Assembly (NCBI RefSeq): GCF_014712675.1
Contig: NZ_JACXSI010000003.1
Coordinates: 1-64,000, forward strand
Direction of reading: 5' to 3'
From: Peribacillus faecalis
Lineage (GTDB): Bacteria > Bacillota > Bacilli > Bacillales > DSM-1321
Length of the DNA stretch: 64,000 nt
This document shows, piece by piece, positions 15,906-24,744 of this stretch. Each line of letters starts with the position of its first letter. The first letter of the stretch is position 1. The notes under the pieces were generated by a model. The model was not told the origin of the DNA and ran no database searches. It saw only the letters and a program-made list of their open reading frames with translations. Both the position numbers and the translations under genes were made by a program.

Positions 15906-15939
15906 AAAGGACCTAATCCAAAAGATTGGGTCCTTTTTT
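15906..15939 (+). terminator. terminator of yhcT
   Basis: Stem AAGGACCTAATC against GATTGGGTCCTT with a T6 tail. Confidence 0.85.
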
Positions 15940-16010
15940 GTCGTTTTGTAAGATAAGTATATATTTTCACACTTAGATGAATGTCTATCCTTATACCTGC
16001 CATGCTCGGA

Positions 16011-16070
16011 GGCCTACAGGATGTAGGTCCATCGGTGAAGACATGCGGACGTGGTGCTTTTAGCCGATGT
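16011..16070 (-). ncRNA. Bacillaceae-1-like double-hairpin element, copy 3
   Basis: Hairpin CCTAC-AGGAT-GTAGG (16013-16027) and outer stem CATCGGT/GCCGATG (16030-16069). Compared with copies 2 and 4, both stems changed together while the AGGAY loop and the ATGCGGACGT segment stayed constant. Confidence 0.45.
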
Positions 16071-16247
16071 TCCTTCTTAAACTTTGTCTAGCTGCAGCGA
16101 CCAGCCAGTTTTCATCTTGGAGAATCTTCCTAGAGTATCTTGTCAACTTCATGACTGATAAGTGATGAAGTTGACAGCTCTATGGTCTAAGCCAAATCCC
16201 TCCAAAATTTTACATTTCCCTACGTGATTCGTCTTATGCAGGTCGGA

Positions 16248-16308
16248 GGCTCTCAGGACGAGAGTCACAGCGACGAAGATATGCGGACGTAGCGTCCTTA
16301 GTCGCTGT
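16248..16308 (-). ncRNA. Bacillaceae-1-like double-hairpin element, copy 4
   Basis: Hairpin CTCTC-AGGAC-GAGAG (16250-16264) and outer stem CAGCGAC/GTCGCTG (16268-16274 and 16301-16307). The minus-strand loop is GTCCT. Confidence 0.45.
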
Positions 16309-16350
16309 TCCTTACTTGCCGGCCGCTTCCACTTTTCGGTTCCCGCATAT

Positions 16351-16417
16351 CTCCTTTTTCATTGAAGTGAACCTAAGTGGCATATTCATATGAAAAAGGA
16401 CCGGTAACGGTTTTTCT
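16351..16417 (+). repeat. P-family hairpin element
   Basis: Arms CCTTTTTCAT and ATGAAAAAGG (16390-16399) are followed by ACCG-GTAA-CGGT and TTTTTC. The last part has the form of an intrinsic terminator, so the element may stop transcription on the plus strand. Confidence 0.6.
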
Positions 16418-16496
16418 TGTAAATTTTGTATTACAGAGTTAATTTCGCAAACCTCGAAATATTAAGTTTTTGTAAATTTAGATTGTTTTGCTTTAT

Positions 16497-16513
16497 CTAA
16501 CAGTAATTTAACA
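16497..16513 (+). promoter_or_regulatory. possible PhoP half-box before the phosphate transport operon
   Basis: Two hexamers, CTAACA and TTAACA, are separated by 5 bp, which is the spacing of TTAACA-type repeats bound by PhoP~P in Bacillus. Only two of the usual four repeats are visible, so the call is weak. Confidence 0.3.
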
Positions 16514-16580
16514 GTAAAATGATGAAGGTTGGTTTCAAAAATCGACAAAATTTTAGTTCTTGGGACATGGGGGAAAAATA

Positions 16581-17204
16581 ATGGTTTTCAACGCAAAAAA
16601 GAAGGATAAGTTTTTTGTCCTTTTAAGTGACATCTCAATTAACCTTAAAGAGGGCGCTGATTATTTTGCAAACAGTAAAATAAACAATATTAGCGACCTT
16701 AAAGTCTATACAGAAAAAATGAAAGATTACGAACATAAAGCAGATTCATATGTTCACGAAGTAATTAAAGAACTAAACAAAGTTTTCATCACACCGATTG
16801 AGCGTGAAGATATTCTCCTGCTTGCTATGACAATGGATGACGTAATGGATGGCCTTGAGCATTGCGCTGCCCTTTTCGAAATGTATTCCATCGTTGAAAC
16901 AGATGAGTATATCACGAAATTCGTAGAAAACATCCGTAACAGCACATATGAAATCGGCAAAGCAATAGAATTGCTTTCTAATAAGAAGTTATTGGAAATT
17001 CGACAACATGCTATTAAAATAAAAGATTATGAATCAATTTGTGACGGCATTCAGCGTCAAAGCATCAAAAACTTATTTGCGGTCGAAAAAGATCCGATCC
17101 GCATTATTCAATATAAAGAAATCTATGAGTCTCTTGAAGATGTGGCGGACAACTGCCAAACAGTTGCCAATACACTTGAAACAATCATTATGAAGAACGC
17201 TTAA
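16581..17204 (+). CDS. ykaA: DUF47/PhoU-like phosphate transport accessory protein
   Basis: This 207-residue cytoplasmic, all-helical protein belongs to the DUF47 family, which is encoded beside Pit transporters and thought to modulate them. The conserved pattern KMKDYEHKADSYVHEVIKEL with HxxD-type metal-site residues, and EREDILLLAMTMDDVMDGLE, are visible. ATG 16581 was chosen because GGGGG lies about 8 bp upstream; an earlier ATG at 16560 gives a short unrelated lead. The transporter gene starts 13 bp after its stop, so the two form an operon. Confidence 0.88.
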   Translation: MVFNAKKKDKFFVLLSDISINLKEGADYFANSKINNISDLKVYTEKMKDYEHKADSYVHEVIKELNKVFITPIEREDILLLAMTMDDVMDGLEHCAALFEMYSIVETDEYITKFVENIRNSTYEIGKAIELLSNKKLLEIRQHAIKIKDYESICDGIQRQSIKNLFAVEKDPIRIIQYKEIYESLEDVADNCQTVANTLETIIMKNA

Positions 17205-17217
17205 GGAGACTGACTGA

Positions 17218-18222
17218 ATGGATTCTTTATTACTCATTACCATATTGATTGTTGTAATGGCTTTAGCTTTTGACTTCATTAACGGCTTTCATGATACAGC
17301 CAACTCAATTGCTACATCTGTTTCAACAAAGGCTTTAAAACCTAGACATGCAATCATTTTGGCAGCAACCATGAACTTCGTTGGAGCCATGGCTTTCACA
17401 GGAGTTGCCAAAACGATTACAAAAGATATTGTCGATCCATTTACATTAGCGGACGGCAAAGGCTCGCTCGTTATTTTATCGGCATTGATTGCCGGTATTG
17501 CTTGGAACTTAATTACATGGTACTACGGTATTCCGAGTTCTTCATCGCATGCAATCATCGGAAGCATCGCCGGCGCGGCAATGGCAGCAGCTGGTTTTGC
17601 AGCTTTAAATGCAAGCGGTTTTGTAAAAATCATACAAGCATTAATCCTATCTCCAATTCTTGCATTTGGAGCAGGATTTCTTATATACAGCATTTTTAAA
17701 GTGGTCTTTAAAAATAACAACTTGCCAAAAACAAATAAACGTTTCCGTTACTTCCAAGTTGCGACTGCAGCACTACAATCATTTACACACGGAACTAACG
17801 ATGCCCAAAAAGCGATGGGGATCATTACAATGGCGTTAATCGCCAACGGATTCCAAGAAACAACTGACATCGCCTTCTGGGTACAATTCTGTTGTGCTCT
17901 TGCTATGGGTCTTGGTACGTCTGTCGGAGGCTGGAAAATTATCAAAACGGTCGGAGGCAAAATCATGAAAATCCGTCCTGTAAACGGTGTAGCAGCTGAC
18001 TTGACTGGCGCGAGCGTTATTTTCGGTGCGACTGCAATTGGTCTTCCGGTTAGTACAACACACGTGATATCATCTTCTATCCTTGGTGTCGGTGCTTCTC
18101 ACCGCGTCAAAGGCGTTAAATGGGGTACAGCTCAGCGCATGTTGATTACTTGGGTAATCACATTGCCGATTTCAGCTTCACTAGCTGCAATCATCTATTA
18201 CATTTTAGATTTATTTTTTTAA
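17218..18222 (+). CDS. pit: low-affinity inorganic phosphate transporter (Pit family)
   Basis: This 334-residue integral membrane protein would import metal-phosphate complexes driven by proton symport. The two signature PiT repeats are visible: DFINGFHDTANSIATSV near residue 19 and FTHGTNDAQKAMGI near residue 184. About ten hydrophobic segments surround them. The ribosome-binding site AAGGAG lies about 10 bp before ATG 17218. A terminator follows directly. Length matches YkaB/Pit of Bacillus. Confidence 0.92.
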   Translation: MDSLLLITILIVVMALAFDFINGFHDTANSIATSVSTKALKPRHAIILAATMNFVGAMAFTGVAKTITKDIVDPFTLADGKGSLVILSALIAGIAWNLITWYYGIPSSSSHAIIGSIAGAAMAAAGFAALNASGFVKIIQALILSPILAFGAGFLIYSIFKVVFKNNNLPKTNKRFRYFQVATAALQSFTHGTNDAQKAMGIITMALIANGFQETTDIAFWVQFCCALAMGLGTSVGGWKIIKTVGGKIMKIRPVNGVAADLTGASVIFGATAIGLPVSTTHVISSSILGVGASHRVKGVKWGTAQRMLITWVITLPISASLAAIIYYILDLFF

Positions 18223-18226
18223 GATT

Positions 18227-18257
18227 AAGAGGACTTCTGTTTCGGAAGTCCTCTTTC
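18227..18257 (+). terminator. terminator of the pit operon
   Basis: Stem AAGAGGACTTC and GGAAGTCCTCTT with a 6-nt loop and T-rich tail. Confidence 0.88.
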
Positions 18258-18290
18258 TGTATTAAAATGGAAAGAAAAGGAGCTTTTCGT

Positions 18291-19526
18291 ATGGAGAATA
18301 TGCATCAGATTTTTGCAGGTTTGCATGGTGACTTAACGGAATTTGTCGACCGCATCAGCTCAGTGCTTGGTTGTCCGGTGACACTAGAAGATGCGCATCA
18401 TCAGCTACTTGCATACAGCATTCACGATGATTTAAGCGATCCTGTGCGAATTTCTACTATTGTGACACGCAGAGTTCCTGAGAAAATCATCAACAGTCTT
18501 TGGAAGGAAGGTTTTATGCCCGCTCTTCTTCAAGGAAATGAACCCGTCATTGTTCCTTCCTTAAATGATGTAGAATTCGGCACAAGAGCTGCCGTCTCCA
18601 TAAAAAAGAACGAAGAAGTACTCGGCTTTATTTGGGCACTGCAGACGCGGGATACATTCACAGAGGAGCATTTAGCTTTTTTAAAGCTCGCTGCCAGAGA
18701 GGGGAAAAACCAGCTGTTACAGGCCCATCTCAAGAAAAAACGCTATTTGGAAAACCATCAGGAGTTTCTGTGGCAACTGCTGACCGGGCACTTTCAATCA
18801 GAATCAAAAATTGCGCAATCCTGTCTGAACCTTTCGCTCGTGTTGCCTACACCGTACGCAGTCGTCGTCTTTCATTTTCCAGATGACATTACACAAGCAA
18901 CAGAAAAATCAATTTCGTATATGCTGAGCACAACACAAAAAATTAAAGCTGCTCTCTATACACTTGACCGAAAGAGACTGATTATTCTAATAGGCGCTGC
19001 AGTTCCAGATAACTTTTCAAAAGCGCTGACCGAATTTATTCAAGCATTTATTTTACAAATGAAAACACGTTTCGAAATCGACAGCATCCAAGGGGCATGC
19101 GGCCATATTTACGAAACATACATAAAAGCACGCAGCAGCTATGACGAAGCACTGTATACCCTCTCGCTACAGCAGGCGTTTCCGGATAGCAAGCATCATC
19201 TCATTAATTATGGTACACTCGGACTTTATCAATATATGAAGACACTGTCCAACCATCCAATTAACAACTCTGCATGGCAATCACTGATCAATTATGATCA
19301 GAAAAACCAAACACAACTTGCCGCAACCTTGGAAGCTTACTTGAAGCATGACGGCAATTTATACGATGTTGCCGAGCATCTGCACGTTCATGTCAATACA
19401 ATTCACTATCGAGTGAAACGCATTAGTGAAATTGCACAAGTTAATTTGAAAGATCCGCTTATAAAAACAGCACTTCTTCTCGAACTTCTAATTCAGCAAT
19501 ATAAAGCATTTTCTTCAGTAGATTAG
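18291..19526 (+). CDS. adeR: PucR-family activator of alanine dehydrogenase (AdeR-like)
   Basis: This 411-residue regulator has a GAF-like sensory N-terminal region, a GGDEF-like/PucR central region and a C-terminal helix-turn-helix (VAEHLHVHVNTIHYRVKRI, near residues 363-381). It lies just upstream of ald in the same orientation. B. subtilis AdeR (YukF) is a PucR-type activator of ald, so the assignment rests on both domain layout and neighbourhood. The start ATG 18291 is preceded by AAAGGAG. A longer in-frame reading reaches back into pit and crosses its terminator, so it was rejected. Confidence 0.85.
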   Translation: MENMHQIFAGLHGDLTEFVDRISSVLGCPVTLEDAHHQLLAYSIHDDLSDPVRISTIVTRRVPEKIINSLWKEGFMPALLQGNEPVIVPSLNDVEFGTRAAVSIKKNEEVLGFIWALQTRDTFTEEHLAFLKLAAREGKNQLLQAHLKKKRYLENHQEFLWQLLTGHFQSESKIAQSCLNLSLVLPTPYAVVVFHFPDDITQATEKSISYMLSTTQKIKAALYTLDRKRLIILIGAAVPDNFSKALTEFIQAFILQMKTRFEIDSIQGACGHIYETYIKARSSYDEALYTLSLQQAFPDSKHHLINYGTLGLYQYMKTLSNHPINNSAWQSLINYDQKNQTQLAATLEAYLKHDGNLYDVAEHLHVHVNTIHYRVKRISEIAQVNLKDPLIKTALLLELLIQQYKAFSSVD

Positions 19527-19538
19527 TAAAGCTCCTAT

Positions 19539-19580
19539 TAGCCATTTGTAGAAAAATACAAATGGCTATTTACTATTTTT
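19539..19580 (+). terminator. terminator between adeR and ald
   Basis: Stem TAGCCATTTGTA and TACAAATGGCTA, 6-nt loop, then a T-rich tail. It shows that ald has its own promoter. Confidence 0.85.
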
Positions 19581-19662
19581 AGAAAAGTCACAAACATTTC
19601 ACATCCATTAAAACTTATACTTCTATTATAGAGACTAAATACTTTATGGAGGTTATGTAAAC

Positions 19663-20808
19663 ATGCGAATTGGAGTTCCTAAAGAAATTAAAAACAACGA
19701 AAATCGTGTAGCCCTCACTCCTGCTGGTGTAGTTGCTTTTAAAAATGCCGGACATGATGTATTGGTCGAAAAAGGTGCTGGAGAAGGAAGCGGTTTTACA
19801 AATGAAGCTTATTTAGCGGCCGGTGCTACGATAATAGAAGAAGCCTCTCTTGTTTGGGGGCAAGCGGATCTGATTATGAAGGTAAAAGAACCTTTAGCGA
19901 GCGAATATACTTATTTCCGACCTGGATTGATCTTATTCACTTACCTCCATCTGGCAGCCGAACCAGCACTGACAAAGGCTTTGAAAGATTCCGGTGTTCT
20001 GGCTATCGCCTATGAGACTGTTTCAGCTGGACGAACGCTTCCGTTATTGACACCGATGAGTGAAGTAGCCGGCAGGATGGCTGTCCAAATCGGTGCGCAA
20101 TTCCTTGAGAAATCAGAAGGCGGCAAAGGTATACTGCTTGGCGGCGTTCCAGGTGTGAAACGCGGTAAAGTAACAATCATTGGTGCCGGTGTCGTTGGAA
20201 CGAACGCTGCTAAAATTGCAATCGGTCTCGGAGCAGACGTCACAATCATCGACCTGAGCCCGGACCGTCTTCGCCAAATAGATGACATATTCGGATATTC
20301 AGTCACAACACTTATATCTAATCCTTATAATATCGCTAATGCTGTCGCGGAATCCGACTTGGTAATTGGAGCCGTGCTTATTCCTGGGGCAAAAGCGCCT
20401 AAACTTGTAACTGAGGATATGGTGCGCGCCATGTCACCAGGCTCTGTAATCGTCGATGTTGCCATTGACCAAGGCGGCATTTTTGAAACAGTTGACCATA
20501 TTACGACACACGACAACCCAACCTATGTCAAACATGGCGTCGTTCACTATGCTGTCGCCAATATGCCGGGAGCGGTACCACAAACTTCGACCATCGCTCT
20601 TACAAATGTGACGGTGCCATACGCCCTGCAAATTGCCAATCTCGGAGCAATTCCAGCGATTCTGAGAAACCCTGATTTGGCTAATGGCGTTAATGTAGCA
20701 TACGGACAAATCACTTTCGAAGCAGTTGCCAATGACCTTGGCTTTGATTACATGCCGCTTGAGGAAGTACTGCGTTTTAACGGAAATGCGCAACCTAGTT
20801 CAAATTAA
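19663..20808 (+). CDS. ald: alanine dehydrogenase
   Basis: This 381-residue NAD-dependent enzyme interconverts L-alanine and pyruvate plus ammonia. In Bacillus it supports growth on alanine and sporulation. The N-terminus [19 protein letters not shown] holds the pyruvate-binding arginine and is diagnostic. The catalytic lysine is in MKVKEP (about residue 75), and the Rossmann motif [11 protein letters not shown] is at about 175-185. The usual length is about 370-380. Ribosome-binding site GGAGG. Probably activated by the upstream AdeR-like regulator. Confidence 0.96.
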   Translation: MRIGVPKEIKNNENRVALTPAGVVAFKNAGHDVLVEKGAGEGSGFTNEAYLAAGATIIEEASLVWGQADLIMKVKEPLASEYTYFRPGLILFTYLHLAAEPALTKALKDSGVLAIAYETVSAGRTLPLLTPMSEVAGRMAVQIGAQFLEKSEGGKGILLGGVPGVKRGKVTIIGAGVVGTNAAKIAIGLGADVTIIDLSPDRLRQIDDIFGYSVTTLISNPYNIANAVAESDLVIGAVLIPGAKAPKLVTEDMVRAMSPGSVIVDVAIDQGGIFETVDHITTHDNPTYVKHGVVHYAVANMPGAVPQTSTIALTNVTVPYALQIANLGAIPAILRNPDLANGVNVAYGQITFEAVANDLGFDYMPLEEVLRFNGNAQPSSN

Positions 20809-20816
20809 TATAAACT

Positions 20817-20857
20817 CAAGAGCACCGGTTTTAAGTTGGCCGGTGTTCTTTTATTTC
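20817..20857 (+). terminator. terminator of ald
   Basis: Stem AAGAGCACCGG and CCGGTGTTCTT followed by TTTATTT. Confidence 0.85.
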
Positions 20858-20987
20858 TGAAGAAAATATAAAACTTAGACTTGAATAGCTGTCTAACCTT
20901 ACACCTGCCATGCTCAGTCCTAAGCCATCCACTCTGTGAAACCAAAATCGGGTTTCACGGCGCGGCTGTCTTTGTCCTCCCGCATGG

Positions 20988-21054
20988 CTCCTTTTTCATT
21001 GAGGCAATTCTAAGTAGCTTATACTTAATGAAAAAGGACCGGTGACGGTTTTTC
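20988..21054 (+). repeat. P-family hairpin element
   Basis: Perfect 11-bp arms CCTTTTTCATT and AATGAAAAAGG (21027-21037), followed by ACCG-GTGA-CGGT and TTTTTC. Confidence 0.65.
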
Positions 21055-21132
21055 TCGTTGTCTAACCTTACACCTGCCATGCTCGGTCCTAAGCCATCCA
21101 CTCTGTGAAACCAAAATCGGCTTTCACGAGTG

Positions 21133-21194
21133 GGGCTCTCACGATGAGAGTCACAGCGACGAAGATATGCGGACGTAGCGCTCTTAGTCGCTGT
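21133..21194 (-). ncRNA. Bacillaceae-1-like double-hairpin element, copy 5
   Basis: Hairpin GCTCTC-ACGAT-GAGAGT, then outer stem CAGCGAC/GTCGCTG (21154-21160 and 21187-21193). The loop deviates from the consensus of the other copies. Confidence 0.4.
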
Positions 21195-21302
21195 TCCTTT
21201 TCAGTCATTGTCTAGCTGCAGCGGCCAGCCCCTCGAGGTCATAAGCCAAATCACTTCAGAAATTTTACAATTTCCTACGTGATTCGACTTATGCAGGTCG
21301 GA

Positions 21303-21362
21303 GGCTCTCAGGACGAGAGTCACAGCGACGTTGCTACAGGACGTAGCGTCCTTAGTCGCTGT
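21303..21362 (-). ncRNA. Bacillaceae-1-like double-hairpin element, copy 6 (most complete)
   Basis: Two perfect hairpins share the loop AGGAC: CTCTC-AGGAC-GAGAG (21305-21319) and GCTAC-AGGAC-GTAGC (21333-21347). The second is enclosed by CAGCGAC/GTCGCTG. On the minus strand both loops read GTCCT, the two-RUCCU-loop layout described for Bacillaceae-1 RNA. Confidence 0.5.
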
Positions 21363-21404
21363 TCCTTACTTGCGGGCCGCTTCCGCATTTCGGTTCCCGC
21401 ATGG

Positions 21405-21477
21405 CTCCTTTTTCATTGAGGCAATTCTAAGTAGCATATTCCTAATGAAAAAGGACCGGTGACGGTTTTTCTTTTTT
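21405..21477 (+). repeat. P-family hairpin element
   Basis: Arms CCTTTTTCATT (21407-21417) and AATGAAAAAGG (21444-21454), then ACCG-GTGA-CGGT and a long T run, a plausible terminator. Confidence 0.65.
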
Positions 21478-21819
21478 CCACTCTAGAAAAACAATATTCC
21501 GCCTGAGGAGGAATAAACTTTATGGTAATAATTCATTTTTTTACCATAATATTATCTTTTTTTCATACTTAAATTTTCTGTTTCATTTACAATTAATCTC
21601 CTAAATATACCAATTTATCTGTTTTTATATCCGCTGACTTTTGTGAAGAAACTATGAAAATACCCTTTTCCATCAACCTTTTTGAATGAAAACATGAATA
21701 AACGGGAATTATTTTACTATGATATTTTTTCCTTTACAAAACGTTCGAATTGTGGAATTATTATATTTGCTGTCTTAAAAAACGTAATTGTCACAATATT
21801 CTATAGTATTTATATTCAA

Positions 21820-21848
21820 TTGACCGAATATAAAAATTACCTTACAAT
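21820..21848 (+). promoter_or_regulatory. sigma-A-type promoter of the peptide transporter
   Basis: -35 TTGACC (21820-21825) and -10 TACAAT (21843-21848) are separated by exactly 17 bp, giving a leader of about 60 nt. The remaining AT-rich stretch from 21481 to 21819 shows nothing else I can name. Confidence 0.6.
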
Positions 21849-21917
21849 TGGTTTCAGTTAGTTTTTATTTCAGTATAACTTTAACGCAGTAAAATATTCA
21901 GGAGGCAATATACTATC

Positions 21918-23285
21918 ATGAGTGCAACTACAAATAGTAAAAAGCACCCACCAGGGCTGTATTTACTGTTCTTCACTGAAATGTGGGAACGCTTTAGCTA
22001 CTACGGAATGAGAGGTATTCTTGTTCTTTATTTAACAAGTGAATTGATTAGCGGCGGACTTGGTATGAGCGCAACTGCTGCTATGAGCATATACGGATTT
22101 TATACAGGTGCCGTTTATATCACACCATTGATCGGCGGTTGGTTATCTGATATGTACATTGGAAAACGTCTGGCGATTACAATCGGTGGTATTTCAATGG
22201 CATTCGGTAACTTCTTCATTTTCTTACAACAAGAAAAATGGGCGTTATTCTTAGGTATGGCTCTATTAATCATCGGTAACGGTTTCTTCAAGCCAAACAT
22301 TTCTTCACTAGTTGGGGATTTATATGATGAAAAAGATCCAAAACGTGACGCAGCGTTCACGATTTTCTACATGGGGATCAACATCGGTGCATTCTTTGCT
22401 CCATTAATTATCGCTTTAATCACTGATAAAATCATGGGCGGCATGACACCTGAAGGTATGGTTTACGGATACAAATGGGGCTTCCTTGCTTCATCAATCG
22501 GTATGATCATTGGACAAGTTCTATTTAATGCTTTAGGAAACAAATTCTTAGGCGACCTTGGTAAAAAACCAACTGGCCGCGCAGTAACTGAAAAAGGCGA
22601 AGCTGCCAACAGACCATTAACAAAAGTAGAAAAAGAACGTACAGCTGTAGTTCTAATTCTTGCATGTTTCGTTGTTTTCTTCTGGGCTGGTTTCGAACAA
22701 GCAGGAAGCTCTTTAACACTTTATACACGCGATTTCGTAGACCGCACAATCTTCGGCTTCGAAATTCCAACTGCTTGGTTCCAATCTGTTAACCCATTAT
22801 TCATCGTCCTATTAGCACCAGTTGTTTCAGCACTTTGGGTGAAACTTGGACGCTCTAAACGCGGTGACTTAAGCTCACCAACAAAAATGGGTATCGGTAT
22901 GATTTTACTTGGTTCAGGTTTCTTAATCTTGTTGATTGCGATTCTTCGCACTGGTAATGATGCAGATGCAGTCGTTAACAAAGCACACATCATTTTCATC
23001 GTACTAACGTACCTGTTCCACACACTTGGTGAACTATTCCTATCTCCGGTTGGTTTATCAACAGTAACACGTCTTGCTCCATTAAAACTGGCATCTCTAT
23101 TAATGGGGGTTTGGTTAGCAAGCTCCGGTGTTGCCAACATCTTAGCAGGTCAATTAGCATCTGTTACTCAATCTTTAGGTTACTTCGAAGTATTCGCAGT
23201 AATCGGCGGTATGGCAATTGTTCTAGGTCTAACCCTGCTTGCATTCTCGAAAAAATTAACACGTATGATGCACTTGGAAGAATAG
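21918..23285 (+). CDS. dtpT: POT-family di-/tripeptide transporter (DtpT-like)
   Basis: This 455-residue proton-coupled peptide symporter has the POT signature EMWERFSYYGMRG (ExxERFxYY) at about residues 17-29 and FYMGINIGAFFAPLI near residue 150. About twelve to fourteen hydrophobic segments follow, ending FSKKLTRMMHLEE. It imports short peptides across the cytoplasmic membrane. ATG 21918 is preceded by AGGAGGC. It has its own promoter and terminator and looks monocistronic. Length fits DtpT of Gram-positive bacteria. Confidence 0.9.
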   Translation: MSATTNSKKHPPGLYLLFFTEMWERFSYYGMRGILVLYLTSELISGGLGMSATAAMSIYGFYTGAVYITPLIGGWLSDMYIGKRLAITIGGISMAFGNFFIFLQQEKWALFLGMALLIIGNGFFKPNISSLVGDLYDEKDPKRDAAFTIFYMGINIGAFFAPLIIALITDKIMGGMTPEGMVYGYKWGFLASSIGMIIGQVLFNALGNKFLGDLGKKPTGRAVTEKGEAANRPLTKVEKERTAVVLILACFVVFFWAGFEQAGSSLTLYTRDFVDRTIFGFEIPTAWFQSVNPLFIVLLAPVVSALWVKLGRSKRGDLSSPTKMGIGMILLGSGFLILLIAILRTGNDADAVVNKAHIIFIVLTYLFHTLGELFLSPVGLSTVTRLAPLKLASLLMGVWLASSGVANILAGQLASVTQSLGYFEVFAVIGGMAIVLGLTLLAFSKKLTRMMHLEE

Positions 23286-23298
23286 GGCATTTAAATGG

Positions 23299-23327
23299 GC
23301 ACCCGACTTTGGTTGGGTGCTTTTTTG
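23299..23327 (+). terminator. terminator of dtpT
   Basis: Stem GCACCCGAC and GTTGGGTGC with a T6 tail. Confidence 0.88.
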
Positions 23328-23354
23328 TTGGCATTGGCATGCCGCAACGCAAAT

Positions 23355-23756
23355 TTAGTGCTCTGCTCTCGGGCTGTGTGATGAGCGATCTCAATTGTTG
23401 TCCTATACTCTCAAGCTTTCAGCGAGTATTCTCAACTTTAATCCTCCACTCTCAAGCACCCCGCTAGCGATCTCAAATTGGGATTGTCAACCTCAACTCT
23501 AGCTCTCCGCTCTTAGGTTTTCCGCGAACGATCTCAAATTTGCTGTGACCGCTCTCAAATCTTCCGCGACGACTCTTAAATTTGTCACGACCGCTCTCAA
23601 ATCTTCCGTGACGACTCTCAAATTTGTCATGACCGCTCTCAAATCTTCCGCGACGACTCTCAAATTTGTCATGACCGCTCTCAAATCTTCCGCGACGACT
23701 CTTAAATTTGTCACGACCGCTCTCAAATCTTCCGCGACGACTCTCAAGTTGTAGCA
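23355..23756. repeat. intergenic repeat array D (42-bp period)
   Basis: The right half consists of CTCTCAAATCTTCCGCGACGA alternating with CTCTCAAATTTGTCATGACCG-type units, each 21 bp, over roughly ten units from 23540. The left half has degenerate GATCTCAA and CTCTCAA units. Because 42 is divisible by three, frames stay open on both strands, but the encoded repeats look artificial. From 23757 to 24050 I see only a short relative of the 13762 repeat and AT-rich sequence. Confidence 0.8.
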
Positions 23757-24090
23757 GCCCCTTATCCATTCAGAATAAAACCTCGAATAATCAATACAAA
23801 ATCCTATTTTCGAATGAAAGTAAAGACAAAATGTAGGGATTCGAGCTGGAACTAGGGATTTTTGTTGAACAAACGGCCGCTTTTGATGAGATTTTCGCTC
23901 TTGTAAGGGAATGAATGGGTTTGAGTAACCGACTTTTCGTTCTTCTCTATAAAAAATGAAAAACACAGCCGGAGTGCTAGATTATAATCATAATAACTCA
24001 ATTAATTCAAAATGAAGCTTACATTGACCATTTTTGCATATGCTACCTTTATAATGTGTTTAAGCACGATATCAGGAAGGACTTGTTCAG

Positions 24091-24675
24091 ATGACTCATT
24101 CTATACTACCGAAGGAATTTTATGAGGCGCCGACGCTTGAACTTGCACAAAATCTGCTTGGCTGTCTGCTTGTGAAGAAAAGCGAGGATGGTTTGACATC
24201 CGGTTACATTGTGGAAACTGAAGCTTACAAAGGACCGATTGACCGTGCCGCTCACAGCTTCAACTATCGCCGCACGAAGCGAACGGAAATTATGTTTCAT
24301 TCACCTGGGCACATTTATACATATGTGATGCACACTCATTGTTTGGTGAACGTTGTATGCGAGGAAGTTGATCAGCCTGAAGCTGTGCTGATTCGTGCGC
24401 TTGAGCCTGTCGAAGGTATAGACTTGATGAAACAAAGACGAGGCACAGACGTAATCAAGAATTTGACGAACGGACCCGGTAAACTGACAAAAGCGCTGAA
24501 TATCACCATGAAGGATTATGGTCACACCTTTTATGACTCTTCCCTTTATATTGCGGAAGGTTATAAGCCAGAACATATATCATCAGGACCGCGTATCGGC
24601 ATTCAAAATTCTGGTGAGGCGGTGCATTATCCTTGGCGGTATTGGGTGACGGGGAATTCTTATGTATCAAGATAG
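24091..24675 (+). CDS. DNA-3-methyladenine glycosylase (AAG/MPG family)
   Basis: This 194-residue enzyme removes alkylated purines as the first step of base-excision repair. The family hallmarks are present: LAQNLLGCLLV near residue 17, GYIVETEAYKGPIDRAAHS (catalytic glutamate) near residue 38, GHIYTYVMHTHCLVNVV near residue 73, and GPGKLTKAL near residue 129. Length matches B. subtilis YxlJ (about 196). Ribosome-binding site AGGAAGGA. A bidirectional terminator separates it from the catabolic operon. Confidence 0.92.
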   Translation: MTHSILPKEFYEAPTLELAQNLLGCLLVKKSEDGLTSGYIVETEAYKGPIDRAAHSFNYRRTKRTEIMFHSPGHIYTYVMHTHCLVNVVCEEVDQPEAVLIRALEPVEGIDLMKQRRGTDVIKNLTNGPGKLTKALNITMKDYGHTFYDSSLYIAEGYKPEHISSGPRIGIQNSGEAVHYPWRYWVTGNSYVSR

Positions 24676-24715
24676 AAAACCAGCTTGAAGGTGACCCTTA
24701 AGCTGGTTTCTTTCA
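24675..24715. terminator. bidirectional terminator between the glycosylase and the catabolic operon
   Basis: Stem GAAAACCAGCTTGAAGG against CCTTAAGCTGGTTTC. It ends the glycosylase gene on one side and the long catabolic operon on the other. Confidence 0.8.
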
Positions 24716-24744
24716 ATTATTATTTCGGATATCACTAGTGAGCC

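Larger units (their letters stand above)
15960..16440. repeat. mosaic structured-repeat cluster upstream of the phosphate transport genes
   Basis: In order the gap holds part of the Q element (ATACCTGCCATGCTCGG), a Bacillaceae-1-like hairpin pair (16011-16070), a TGTCTAGCTGCAGCG module, a stem TGTCAACTTCAT/ATGAAGTTGACA (about 16139-16175), a second Bacillaceae-1-like unit (16248-16308), and a P hairpin (16351-16417). The same modules recur in another order at 20880-21480, so they shuffle as units. No coding capacity is seen. Confidence 0.65.
20880..21480. repeat. mosaic structured-repeat cluster downstream of ald
   Basis: Order: Q element (20890-20965), P hairpin (20988-21054), second Q element (21058-21128), Bacillaceae-1-like unit (21133-21194), TGTCTAGCTGCAGCGGCC module with ATAAGCC and TTATGCAGG arms (21205-21300), another Bacillaceae-1-like unit (21303-21362), and a P hairpin (21405-21477). 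Q units hold GTGAAACC-aaaatcg-GGTTTCAC-type hairpins. The block is non-coding, GC-richer than its surroundings, and clearly modular. Confidence 0.7.

Noticed and set aside
18120-18290. Extension of the AdeR-like regulator into the pit gene
   Set aside because: It would cross the pit terminator and overlap pit; ATG 18291 with AAAGGAG is the natural start.
23473-23966. Long open frames through array D encoding repeats such as ESRRGRFESGHDKF or LRAVVTNLRVVAED
   Set aside because: The array period is 42 bp, divisible by three, so any frame without a stop in one unit stays open. There is no ribosome-binding site, and both strands are open equally.
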